A DNA stretch of 64,000 nucleotides from Pseudoneurospora amorphoporcata. Its lineage: Eukaryota > Ascomycota > Sordariomycetes > Sordariales > Sordariaceae. Numbering within the stretch: the stretch's first letter is position 1; every line of letters begins with the position of its first letter. The notes below the pieces were generated by a model that saw only the letters and a program-made list of their open reading frames with translations, was not told where the DNA came from and searched no databases. Of this stretch, positions 1 to 11,542 are shown piece after piece. The translations under genes and the position numbers were made by a program. The DNA lies in NCBI GenBank assembly GCA_033297205.1, contig MU859127.1, positions 1-64,000 of the forward strand, in the 5' to 3' direction.

Positions 1-1300
1 TTGTTGTGAACCTTTTGGCTTCACCGAACAGCACTGATAGTCTTTACCTTCAGCTATCCCACTTAGGCAGATCAGACTGCCGTTCGTCACAATATATTAC
101 GTACGGCTATAAAAGGACAGGTTGCCAAACTACCCTAAAGGCTAGTCTTTTTCTCCTTTTCTCCTTATAGAACTTTAATAAATTACCTTCTAGCTAGTAC
201 TTATATATTGCTTGTGACGGCATGGCTGTCAAGATACACATTGGAGTGTATAGAGGCATAGATCTACTTAGACTTGCACTTGTAGATCTATCTTTGGTTC
301 TGGGTATAAAACCCGTCCTAGATTATTATACTTTCCTGGTTAGGCTTCTTCTGCTTCTTCAATTCAGTATCTTCGATTCAACGTGTGCCTCGTTCTATCT
401 TTGAACATGCAAAGGCCTCGCGCCGTCACATTGCTCTGCTATCCCCTTTACAATAGGGATCCAGCTAATTAGAGAGTAAGATTTACGTACAAATAAGACA
501 TATTAAGGAACGTATATATGAGCTATAATACTATCTACCTATACATCTTTTTAAAAAGATACCTTGCCTACTTAGGTTCTATAAGTAGTAAGTTTCAAAT
601 GTATATATTTTTTAAGAGGATTTCTAACACTAAGATATCTCATTATATAGACCAGTTGTATTTCATATTATATACTATAATAATTCACGAAACTGGCTAA
701 AAGCTTTTCTTATTTTTTTAGCAAATATAAGCTAATATATACTAGCAAATGTATTTGACTAATTAGGAAAAACTAAAAGATATTACTCTCTACATTAACT
801 TACATACATTTACATATATAAGAAACAGGCTAATGTTGCTAGCTCTCTGTACATATCTACTAAAAAAAATAAGAAAAGCTTTTAGCTAGTTTTGTAAGTT
901 ATTATAGTAGCCTACAAGTAGTTAACTCTATTATAAAGTGTATATTAATTACTATAATTAGTACGAGAGATAATTACAAGTTTGTACCTATATGCACGCT
1001 ACGTAAAACTATTTATGTAGGTAAATAGTACTGCGTGTACATACAATAATATATATATAAGTTTTGCACTAGTAATGTAATATTGATACAGTATATGTAG
1101 TCGGTACCTACACCTCTGCTAGCATTTAACTTGTTAGTATAGTACTACTATCTTATAGTATTTTAGAGTCTAGTGTTATTAAATGAGTCATTTCTTATAT
1201 GAAATTAAAGTTCTTACTACTTGCTAAAAGCCACGCTAACATATTAAATACCAGCAGAGGTTTAGTGAGCTACACCTTATAGATAACTACTTGTAGGTAA
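1..1300. other. AT-rich, RIP-like gene-free block
   Basis: The first 1.3 kb is strongly AT-rich, dense in TA steps (for example repeated ctag, tata and ttagta words) and poor in CG, in sharp contrast with the rest of the window. Open frames here are short and low-complexity, and none resembles a gene. The switch to GC-rich DNA is abrupt, near 1300-1320. In Sordariales such blocks are typically repeats degraded by repeat-induced point mutation; that origin is inferred from composition only. Confidence 0.7.
673..909. repeat. Imperfect inverted repeat, MITE-like
   Basis: Two arms, 673-721 and the reverse complement of 860-909, share a core of about 26 bases and differ overall by four transitions plus one base in a T run. 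They flank about 140 bp of AT-rich DNA. Similarity continues weakly inward for about 8 bases, again with transitions only. No target-site duplication was recognised. A small non-autonomous DNA transposon altered by RIP is the simplest reading. Confidence 0.6.
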
Positions 1301-1891
1301 GCGCATCAGCGCCGCGGGGCTCGCCTAAAAGCCACGAGGGGCAAGGCCGAGTTCGCTGACGTTTTTTGGGCATGGATGATGGATTAATGGGGAAAACGAG
1401 TAGGTACCGCCAAGTAAACTCGCCGCCAACTCGGTACACATCAGTATTTAAAAGTTTGTTAGTGCGGTTCTTCTGACAGGGGTGTGCAGAAACTTAGCAA
1501 GAAAACAACGGGATGACCACACTCAAAACGGAAAACTGAACAAAGTGTATGAGATGGAGGAAACGCATCGGGTGGATACGAACTTCTTGTACGAAAATTG
1601 GTGGAATATTGGTTGAGTTGTAAAAAGTACGTTGTGAAGTCCCAAAGCTAACGAACTTATCAGTACTGATGTGTATATCCAACCAGCGATCCACATTGGG
1701 CACTGGGGAACTTTCAGATTCGTTTGGCCTAGTAACCAAATCCATTTCTCTTGGTCACCGTCCTCAACACTTGGATCACATACGCGTGACACCGATATCC
1801 GTGATAAACAGCCAACACACCAGACCTCTTCGAAACTCGCTCGGTCGAGCCATCATCACCCCGACCAGATCTGAACCGCGCAACCCGCATC
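1301..1891. other. Intergenic, upstream of glutaredoxin gene
   Basis: Normal-composition DNA between the AT-rich block and the glutaredoxin start codon. It presumably holds the promoter and 5' UTR. No clear TATA box or other gene was seen. Confidence 0.5.
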
Positions 1892-2748
1892 ATGTCGACT
1901 ATCAAGGACATTACCAGTATCGAGGCTTGGAACGACCATGTGTCATCGTTGCCGGCCTCCACCCTTCTGATCGTCTCCTTCCACGCGCCCTGGGCTGCGC
2001 CCTGCGCCCAGATGGCGACAGTGCTCAAGACATTGGCTAGCGAATACCCGGTTACCGAGCCGCTTTCCACCTCCTGGGTCTCCATCGACGCCGAAGAACT
2101 GTCCGACATTAGCGAAACGTACAACGTGACGGCCGTTCCTTTCCTTGTGCTGTCCCGCAATGGCCAGGTCTTGGAGACGGTCAGCGGAAGCAGCGCCGTC
2201 AAGGTTCGAAACGCGATCGAGACCCACGCCAACAAGTCGGCGCAGTCGGGCACTGAAGCTAGTGAGAAGACACCGGCCGCCGCAAATGGCGCGGCAACTG
2301 CTGAGGGCCAGGCCGGCGACGTTGTGCCTCAGGACCCCGAAAAGCAAAAGGAGGAGCTGTTCAGACGTCTGGGTGACCTGGTCAAGGCCGCCCCGGTCAT
2401 GCTGTTCATGAAGGGTACTCCCAGTGAGCCCAAGTGCGGCTTCTCGCGACAACTGGTTGCCATTCTCCGAGAAAACGCCGTCAAGTACGGTTTCTTTAAC
2501 ATTCTAGCCGACGACGAAGTACGGCAGGGTCTTAAGGAGTTTGCGGATTGGCCTACTTATCCACAACTTTGGGTCGACGGTGAGCTAGTGGGAGGACTCG
2601 ATATCGTACGTGAAGCACATTCTGTGTCGTCCTACAGACAGCCGACTAACTATGAATGCAGGTCAAGGAGGAGCTGGCGAACGACGCCAACTTTTTCAAG
2701 CCATACAGTGTCAAGGCGAACGGCGATGCGTCCGCGGGCCAATCCTAG
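1892..2748 (+). CDS. Monothiol glutaredoxin, Grx3/Grx4 (PICOT) type
   Basis: Two exons (1892-2605, 2662-2748) encode 266 aa. The 56-nt intron starts gtacgt, has a gactaac branch site at 2644-2650 and ends in cag. Residues 1-115 form a thioredoxin-like domain whose active-site equivalent reads WAAPC (W34, C38), the degenerate form usual in Grx3/4. After a linker rich in Ala, Gly and Glu, residues 150-262 form a glutaredoxin domain with the monothiol CGFS motif at 182-185 and the downstream WPTYPQ and GG motifs that help bind glutathione. Family knowledge: cytosolic/nuclear CGFS glutaredoxins with a thioredoxin domain bind a [2Fe-2S] cluster with glutathione and signal iron status, often with a BolA partner. 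The start is the first ATG in frame and begins the thioredoxin fold without excess sequence. Confidence 0.93.
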
Positions 2749-4043
2749 ATTTCAACATGCACGGAAGCTTCCTTGCTGGGGAAGGGGAACCGCTGTATAC
2801 ATGTTCTTGAGCGACTGTCAGTCTTGAGTAGTGGCAAGAAGCTGGCCATGAACTTGTCGACTGTCCCCCATATCCCATCCTGACTCGGCTTTGATCAGTC
2901 TCTTAGGTACCTGCGACCCAAGATGATGCAATGGAAGCCTGGCGATAAAAAGCCGGTCACAACACTAATTATACGAGAAACAGCCCGTACCACCAGACTC
3001 AAAGGCACAAAAAGATGAGATTGGCTGGCCGAAGACGAATTAGGAGCACTGCTGAGAGAGATAAGAGACGGTATTGATGAGTCACAACACGATACCGCTA
3101 AGCGACGTTCTTGGTTTGTCAACGGTTAACTGACTGCTAGGCATACAATGACAGTGCACGTTAGACCAAGGTGTTGCGCTTATCGCCGGATCGAGTAATG
3201 CAACACCTTTTCTCCTGCCTGTACTCCCGAGTGGTCGCAAAAACAGGGCAAACTGCCCAGTGGCCATGGACGGTCCAATAGTACTAATTCTGTGTGAGGT
3301 TTGATTCGCTGGATATATCCTGTTTATTTGCTAGATAGCAATAACCTTTGGTGATGCATCTTTGACAATGGGTGGTAAAGACCGAAATATGAAGAGGAAG
3401 GAGGCGCTGACGAACGTTCAGCCTCTTGTTGCGCTCGATACTCGACTGCTTTACAGGTCGACGGGAGCGTTCTCGACGCGAGGCCCCGTCATTTGCTTAG
3501 GGCGTGTTCGGTAAAAACATGTAAAGGCTATCAGTAAATGGTTTCAGTAAATGATATTACGGCTGGTGGCACGGGCCAGGCGTAAATGGTCTCGTAAATT
3601 CGATTTATTACGTTCAACAACCGCTACCACCTAACCAACCTAGCTTTGATTTTGCTTATAACCCTACCCCTCCTCTCAAATCCTCCCGTCGATGATAAAT
3701 GGTCGACCTCTTGCATTCGAGGCTGTGAAGGTGTACCTGATCCTTTCGGTACATCCAGGGCTGCAATGCGCCTGTGTGACCCTACTTTATTAGCACGGTA
3801 ACATCCTACAAATATCATGAAGCTGTGACAAAGATCAGGCAGCTGCCCACGACGTTGCCTCAGCTTGTCCCCTTCGTAAACCCCAATTCCAACACAACCA
3901 GCTTGACTCGGTCCACTCTCCGTCGGAGACACCTTAGATGATTGCCCGATCAAACGTGGTCCCTCACATACTTCCCCTTGTGCCACGACCCTTCGGCGCC
4001 GAAACCTTTTCTCACCTGAATCGTGTATCCAACGTAGCGGATC
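2749..4043. other. Intergenic, no gene recognised
   Basis: Contains the glutaredoxin 3' UTR and the promoter of the next gene. Open frames here, such as one on the minus strand at 3624-3986, have no recognisable family or splice-supported extension. At about 3530-3600 the short string gtaaatggt recurs, which may be a degenerate repeat. Confidence 0.45.
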
Positions 4044-6939
4044 ATGACGCCCACACCACCGTCGACCACCTCCTCAGGCGGCCGCTCCCCCGAGGAGCAG
4101 TTTCGTGTTGTCCGAAAGCGGAACAGAGTACCGCTCAGCTGTTATCCTTGCCGGTCGAGAAAGTGAGCCACTCCATCTTCCCGTAGACAGCCGCCTCGTT
4201 CAAGTTATACCTCGACTAACGTAACCTAATCTAGGTTGTAAGCATCATGACCAGTAACACCCTGAACGGCCCTCCGCGTAAGACCGTCTTTTGATTATGC
4301 CTAGTTGCTGAAAGAATACAGAAAGTGTGACAGAAACCACCCTTGCGGAAACTGCACTAAACGAGGAGGGACAGATGCCTCTTCGTGCTTCTATGCCACG
4401 CCGCCGGCCCGGAAAAAGAGTCAGGGCCAGGCAAGCGCCTCTCCCGACGACATGCAGAACCGTATTGACAGGCTGGAAGGATTGGTTCTGTCACTTGTGC
4501 ATGGTGGTGCAAATATTGACCTGCCCCCGGCCGCTGTTGGTGCAAACGCTGCGGCTACTGCTGGTGGACATGCTAGAGGACAAGGTGCTGGCTCGACGAC
4601 AACTAGCGGCTCTTCGGCCTTCCTACACGCCGACGAAGACGATGGCGCTATGCAAGATGACGAGGGCGAGAGTGACATCGACGATGGACTGGCAACCTCT
4701 CTAGGTGTTCTGAAGGTGGATGCCGAAAGAGGAAAGTCCATGTATATTGGACAAGGCCACTGGCATACCGTTCTGGCGGACATCGCCGAGGTCAAGAACT
4801 ACTTTGCGTTTCACAAGAAGGACCTGGAGAAGAGCTACGAGAAAGTGATGCTCAGCAAGCCTCCTACAGCTTGCGAAGGCCTCACGTTTCTTTTCGAGTC
4901 AGCACCTGCTACCGACGGCGAACTGAGGGCCGAGTTGCCTCCCAAGTCAACAGTCCTGACTCTTTGCGGAAGGTACTTCAATTCGATGGATAATGCCGTT
5001 AACATCATTCATCCACCCACCTTCCACCAGCAACTCCGCAATCACTGGCTGGATCCGTCTCGGACACCGATCATGTGGTTAGGCCTGCTCTATTCTGTCA
5101 TGTGCTTGGCCATGTTGAGTTACCACAAGGTTGGTGACGAGCCGCCCGAATGGAAGGGCCGTACACTTGAAATGGCAACTGAGTACCGACTCCGGACAGT
5201 TCAATGTCTCCGAGTAGGTGACTATACGAGGCCGACCGAGTATACCGTGGAGACCATGATTCTCTACCTCTTTGCCGAACATTCATCCCGGTGGGATGCC
5301 GACGTCGGCCTGTGGTTGATTATGTCACAGGTCACGAGGATTGCCTTTCGTATGGGCTATCACAGAGATGCGAAATGGTTTCCCTCTATCACCTCTTTTC
5401 AGGCTGTAAGGTCGATTTTTTTTTATTCACTCAACCAAGGACGCGTATAGGCCGCTTGAAGGGAAACTCTCCATGACTTGCTTGGCTGACTCTTTTGTTC
5501 GACATTTGCTTTGCTGTTTAGGAAATGAGAAGAAGAACGTGGGCCTTAATCAGGATGTGCGACGTATTCTTCTCGCACCAGCTCTCTCTACCTACCATGA
5601 TCTACGAACACGACTGCGACACTGACCTTCCGCACAACCTGCCCGACGAAGATTTTCACCCAGACACAAAGGTGTTACCCCCATCAAAACCAGATACGGA
5701 GCCTACCAACATCAGCTACATGATTGCCAAGGTTAAGCTCGCACTGGAGCTGGGCAACATCTTGCAAGCAACAGGTCGTATACGAAATCCGGTGCATTAC
5801 GATGAAGTTCTTCGCTTTGACGCAAAACTGCGTGAAATCAAAGCAAATCTGCCTCCGCACCTACGGTTCCAACCCCTTTTGGGCTCCCACGATCCGTTAA
5901 CGTTAATTATTGCGCGGTTCAATATCGATATTCTGTTCCAGAAAATCATCTGTCTTCTTCACAGAAGGTACATGTCAAAGGCAACACAAAACATCAGATA
6001 TAACAGCTCTCGGCTGAGAGCAATTTCAGCTTCCCTAGAGTCCCTGGGTCATCTGGCAACGCTCCACCGTGAATCACAACCAGGAGGTCGATTCCGCTCC
6101 ATTAAATGGTTCGTGAGTTCTATAGCGACCAAGGAGTTCCTTCTTCCCGCCATGCTGATCGTGTTGGATCTACATTATGACAACACCTTACGCCGAACAC
6201 AAACGGCACCAGCCAGCCCTCCTTGGACTTCAGAGCAACGTGCCGAGATGATCGCGAGCCTTGAAGTCACCCGAGACATCTGGAAGAGGCTGGCAGATGT
6301 ATCCATGGAGGCCCTCAAGGCATTCAAGGTTCTAGAAATCATGCTGGACAAAATCAACGGCACACAATCCTCTGAGTATCCTGCCAGCGCGACCGAGATC
6401 CCTACAGTGGCGAAAACGATAGAGTTCTCAGCCCCAGTGCAAGAGATGCGGCCAGAACACTCGGCTGCCATAATGTTGGGTATGCTCTCAAGCGGTATAG
6501 ATGCAAGCCCAACCTCACCATCTCATGCGGCACAAAGTCTTGATGGTCCCAACTATTCTTTACTGGACATGAACGTTAGTGCCGACCCAGCGTCATCTGG
6601 CATAGGCACTATGAGCATGGGCCTGACGCCAGATTACCTGGGCGACACGATGGCTTCACCCGGCGATACATCTCCGTTCTCGTCACTATTTGGTGCCGGG
6701 ATGGAGAACAGCACGCTGGACTTTACCACGAACTTTGATTGGGCAAGTTTACCTACATTAAGGAAATTGATGAGAATCACCTTTTGCTGATGACAGATTA
6801 CCAACAGAATTCCTTCGAGAATTACACTCAAACTGCGCACTGGGGAACTGATCAACCCTTTCATTTCTTTTCAAGAAATGAGCCAGACCAGTTCTTCTTA
6901 CATAATAGTGAGGAGAGGCAAGGGCATGGTAACGGCTAG
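4044..6939 (+). CDS. Zn2Cys6 fungal-specific transcription factor
   Basis: Proposed exons: 4044-4162, 4235-4237, 4322-5405, 5522-6742, 6808-6939; 852 aa. The N-terminal zinc cluster has Cys at 33, 36, 43, 49, 52 and 63. It is interrupted by introns, and only a 3-nt exon (gtt, 4235-4237) joined to both sides gives the canonical CRSRKLKCD core. A fungal_trans domain follows, including AEMRRRTWALIRMCD across the 5406-5521 intron. The last intron is proposed as GC-AG (donor gcaagt at 6743), giving a C terminus with DWNSFENYTQ, similar to tails seen in this family; without it the protein ends at 6790 after LMRITFC. Family knowledge: nuclear DNA-binding regulator. The target pathway cannot be told. 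The start is the ATG nearest upstream that reads into the zinc cluster. Confidence 0.88.
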
Positions 6940-6960
6940 TTCGTGACTCGGTGCCGTTCG

Positions 6961-6991
6961 TTTTTTTTTTTTTTTTTTGGTTTTTTTTTTT
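6961..6991. repeat. Poly-T tract (T18-GG-T11)
   Basis: Two thymine runs of 18 and 11 separated by GG, just after the proposed end of the transcription factor gene. Low-complexity DNA with a length that may be unreliable. Confidence 0.85.
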
Positions 6992-8222
6992 GCTAAGGAA
7001 CAAAGCTTGTACAATGAATCACCATAAACTCATCTCGGCAATTGACCCAGTCTCAAATTTTCAGGTTTTCAGAGTTGAGCTTACGTGTTCTTTGGCCGGG
7101 AAAGGTCTCATCTTACTATGGACATGGCGTAGCAAGTGCCTTTGAAGGAGGTGGCTAATCCAAGTCATTGACGCCTTCCATCGTAGGATCGCTCGAGGGC
7201 CGAGGGGTCCAGAAACAATTGCTGTAGGATTGGAAGGAGTGAGGGCATCGCCGTGAGGTGGACTGGATGCATGATCACATGAACAGATCAAACTGCAGAA
7301 TGTCTTGTTGTGCAGGATTTTTAAGCAACTGTGCGTCACTGTCACTGTATAAGCAAGCGGCATGCTGTCTTTTCTCGCTGGTAGCCAGCTACAACCATGA
7401 GCAGGGCCGAATAGGCAGCGCATCAACCGGAGCTTTTGCTCGGTATATATCAGGTAAACCGCGCGATGAATGGCTGCGCGTACAAGATCTGATACACAGT
7501 CGGCATTGGATTCTTCCCCGCAAATCGCCAAACATCGTTACAGCCGGCCCGCGGTCGGCCGGATGTTCACCAACACTGTGGTATTCGGGCCTTCTACCTC
7601 GTTGTAATGCCCTCCCTACGTTTTCGATCCCCTTACTATAGTCTAGGTCTTAAAGAACCCGGGGTGTGGCGTCTGGGGTAGCCACGCTGAGCCAGAGATG
7701 CGTACAGTCCAATACTGGTTTGTTTGTTTGTTAGCTCGAGACCACTGGTCAATCTTCCTAGGTGTTTTGATATCTGATTGATCCGTTTCGTTCCATACCT
7801 AACTAAAGCGTGATCTTACCTTGTATATGCCATATTGAATTTGCTCATGCTTTTCCAATTCGTATCTAACCATTTCGTTTTGTCCTTGTGAGATTCGGGA
7901 CAGTCCGTGATGTATCTCCTGTGTGTTAGGAGTACCTGCCGAGCCAACAAACAAACCAGAATTAGATTGTAGATGCAGTGGCCTCTCCAGCACCGAACAC
8001 CACCTCCGTCTAGTGTAGCCCGACAAGTGGAGGCCTCACGAAAGGAGCTTCACATTCCGTGGACAGTTCCAAGCTTCCGAGGTAAAGACCTCGAGAGAAC
8101 CTTTACATACACCCTCACTCACGCAGTTTCACGGCCCGAATTGGACCTGGACATGGAGCATGAGGCGTCCTGGAACTCATGCTCTCTCATCACTTGAGGC
8201 TTACACATATCAGGCTCGTCAT

Positions 8223-8258
8223 TTGGCTGGCCAGTACTGGCTGGTCAGTACTGGCTGG
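8223..8258. repeat. Short tandem repeat in amylase promoter
   Basis: Two adjacent 14-base units, 8231-8244 and 8245-8258, share 13 of 14 bases (core cagtactggctgg), preceded by a half copy (ttggctgg). The first unit contains the palindrome ccagtactgg. The array lies about 155-190 bp upstream of the amylase start and about 30 bp before the TATA-like box, so it could bind a regulator; that is inference. Confidence 0.7.
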
Positions 8259-8287
8259 TCAAGTATCAACTTCAAGCTCAAGATGGC

Positions 8288-8294
8288 ATATAAA
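8288..8294 (+). promoter_or_regulatory. TATA-like box of alpha-amylase gene
   Basis: The sequence atataaa (TATAAA at 8289-8294) lies about 120 bp upstream of the amylase ATG at 8414, a plausible distance for a core promoter of a regulated secreted-enzyme gene. Confidence 0.5.
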
Positions 8295-8413
8295 GAAGGT
8301 CTGGGGCGCCGCTCCGAGAGAACGGTGGTAAGCTCTGCTTACTGACGACAAGACAATACCGACCTCCGGTTCTTGATTAGGTATTAACGCTTCAACTATC
8401 ACCGTTCACCAAA

Positions 8414-11400
8414 ATGAGGCTCCAAAGTCAACTGAGTGTTGTCCTCGGACTATTGCTCTCAGCGGCGGTGCAAGTCGGAGCTCTTGCGTCTTCAGAATGG
8501 TGAGATTGTCTTCTTTCTCCCCATCCCTCGCCCGTAATAAGCCTTTAGGAGAATGGAGAACGGCGTTGACTACATGCGAGCGAATGGACTAACAAAATTA
8601 TCTGGTACCTAGGCGGAAGCAGTCTATATACCAGGTCGTGACGGATCGTTTTGCTCGGAGCGATCTGTCAACCAGTGCGCCATGTGACCCATCCCAGCAG
8701 GTCTACTGCGGCGGGTCATGGCAGGGACTGATTTCGAAGTTGGACTACATTCAGGGAATGGGATTCACTGCTGTCTGGATTTCACCAATCGTCAAGCAGA
8801 TTGATGGATTTACCAAAGATGGGTATGTTTGGCCCTCATGAAGTGCCGCGACCGCCAAACGGCACTTTACAAATACTGACTGGACAACTTCAAACTCAGA
8901 TCTTCTTACCACGGCTACTGGGCTTCCGATATTTGGTCCTTGAATCCGTCATTTGGCACAACAGACGACCTCAAGACGCTCTCCAAAGCGCTTCATGACC
9001 GCGGCATGGTAAAATTTCTACCCTCCCAGGCCTGACCCGGAAACACAGTTGAGCGGTTGAGATGTAACTGAGCAAGAAGCTGACATGGTGATCAGTATCT
9101 CATAGTAGATGTGGTCACCAACCACATGGCGTATTTGGGCTGCCGCTCGTGCGTCAACTATCAAGGCCTCAATCCTTTCTCTTCCGTAAGTGACACTAAG
9201 TGGAAAGCAAATGGGTGGAGGAAGATGCTGAGAAAGACTACTTAGCAATCTTACTATCACTCTCCATGCACCATCAACTACGATAACCAAACTTCTGTCG
9301 AGACGTAAGTGAATCAGCCCTATCCCCCCGGCATGTGCTTCGTCAACAGAACTTGGTACTAGGCAGACACTAAGAAATGGAATTCAGGTGCTGGCAAGGA
9401 AGTGATATCGTCAGGTACGTCTGTTATTGTGAGGGAGTAACGCACCGTGCTGTGAAGTCAAATACCCAATTTCTGACTCCACGACCGGTATCTGTTGGTT
9501 TTGCTAACGTCTCACACGTACACATAGTTTGCCAGATCTTAAGACCGAAAAGGAAGCCAAAACTGTCCCACGCTCCCTAGATGAAAACTAGCTAACATGA
9601 GGAACGCAATAGCGACGACGTCCGCAAGATATGGAACGATTGGGTGTCCAAGATCGTGTCAACGTACAGCATGTATGTACACTCCTTCTCTATGCTGTCC
9701 TATTCGTGACGGACGCGGTACCTTCCTGATGTAAGCTAACCCAAATTGCCACAGTGATGGACTTCGTATTGACAGTGTCAAGCACGTTGAGAAGTCTTTT
9801 TGGCCGGGATTCGAGTCCGCTGCCGGTGTGTACGCAATTGGAGAGGTGTTCCAAGGAGACCCAACGTACCTAGCACCGTATCAGAGCTACATCAGCGGCC
9901 TCTTGGATTATGCAAGGTAGGGAGAAACTGAAATCTTGGGATCTTTCTTGGAGTTCTTGCTTACCAGGTTGATTTTTCCCTACAGCTATTACTGGACAGT
10001 AAATGCGTTCCAGTCGACAAGCAGCAGCATCAGTGCGCTGGCTAACGGCATCAACACACTCAAAGCTGCTGGTATGTCTGATGTCCTGGCTGTTTCCAAC
10101 CAATGACACTGACGATATGATGCAGCGATGGACCTCAGTCTCTACGGGTCGTTCCTCGAAAACCACGATCAGGCACGCTTTGCGCACAAGACTAGTGATA
10201 TGGTGAGTCCCTTAAGCGTCCGACTCTGATACCTGCTACTCAATGTGGTTCCTCGCTGACCTAAGAACTCCCTCTACCGCAGGCTTTGGCAAAGAACGTG
10301 AGTTGCTCCTTCCTTCAGGGATGTTTGCACCTGGCGGCTCTTGCTGCTTCATCTCTATGAACACTTCGGTACCTACACCCAATGGTACAGTAACTAACAT
10401 CTGTATTAGGCAATTGCTTTTACAATGCTCAAAGACGGTATGTTACACGCCACTCCCAATTGCATAAGTGGTATTTTCTCGGATTTCGGCTGACCAGACC
10501 CAATCTCTTCATATCCTGTAGGCATCCCGATCATCTACCAGGGACAGGAACAGCACTATGCGGGGAGTGGTACTCCATACAACCGAGAGGCCCTCTGGCT
10601 TTCTGGCTATTCGACCGACTCAGACTTGTATACGTGGATTAAACGACTGAATCAACTTCGCACCCATGCTATCAGCAAAGACAACAGCTACCTCACATAT
10701 CGCGCATATCCCATCTACTCCGATAGCCACACGATTGCCATGCGCAAGGGATCCTCTGGCAAGCAAGTTGTGGGCGTCTTCACCAATGTCGGAGCCTCGT
10801 CCTCCACCACGGTCACTCTGTCTTCGTCAGCGTCGGGTTTCAGTACAAACCAACAAATCACCGACATCGTCAGTTGCGATAGCTTCACCACCGACTCAGG
10901 AGGCAGCATTACCGTCACACTTTCTGGCGGGCTCCCGAGGATCCTATATCCTACAACGGGTCTCAGCGGCAGTGAAATTTGTTCTTCACCGTCAACTCCC
11001 ACTTCGACCGCAGGCACAGCTTCGGGAGCTGCTACATCAACTGGGTCGTCGTGTAAGCACCAATGGATTTCTGCAACCGAGCATGTTGCGCAACAGGGCT
11101 AACGAGAATAAAGCCTCATCATCCTGTACTGCCACCGTGGTGCCCATTACCTTCAACGCGCTGGTTAGCACGTCCTACGGCGAGACAGTCAAGCTGTAAG
11201 TCGCAACAATGTCCCTCGCCGCCAGCGATATACAAACCTATTTCACCCGTGCTAGACCGGACCATGACAGCTAACTCAGGAAATAAAACAACGTATAGAA
11301 CGGGCAACACAGCAGCTCTCGGCAGCTGGAACACCGCCAACGCCGTGCCGCTAAGCGCATCGAAGTACACCAGCAGCAACCCGCTGTGGTACGCATCTGT

Positions 11401-11542
11401 CAATCTTGCCCCTGGCAGCGTCGTCCTGTACAAGTTCATCAAGGTGAGCAGTTCAGGAACGGTTTCTTGGGAGAGTGACCCCAACCGTACCTATACAGTG
11501 CCTTGCGCAGCCGCCACGGTATCTTCAACTTGGAGGGGGTAA
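8414..11542 (+). CDS. Secreted alpha-amylase (GH13) with C-terminal CBM20
   Basis: Sixteen exons: 8414-8499, 8613-8822, 8900-9008, 9096-9185, 9246-9304, 9388-9414, 9528-9551, 9613-9672, 9755-9916, 9986-10071, 10126-10202, 10283-10297, 10410-10437, 10522-11052, 11114-11195, 11299-11542. The model gives 629 aa. A signal peptide (residues 1 to about 22) leads into a TAKA-amylase-type barrel. Catalytic residues are Asp228 (GLRID), Glu252 (AIGEV) and Asp319 (ENHDQ); the spacings of 24 and 67 equal those of TAKA-amylase. A Ser/Thr-rich linker and a CBM20 starch-binding domain (GSWN, LYKF, WESDPNR) end the protein. It would hydrolyse internal alpha-1,4 bonds of starch outside the cell. Oddity: the intron after 9551 begins GG instead of GT (ggaagc for gtaagc). 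If it is not spliced, translation stops at 9589-9591, before the catalytic residues, so the gene may be inactive or the base may be an error. Confidence 0.9.

Larger units (their letters stand above)
6940..8413. other. Intergenic region upstream of alpha-amylase
   Basis: Holds poly-T tracts, a short tandem repeat and a TATA-like box, listed separately. The open frames present are short and unconvincing. It presumably includes the 3' UTR of the transcription factor and the amylase promoter. Confidence 0.5.
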
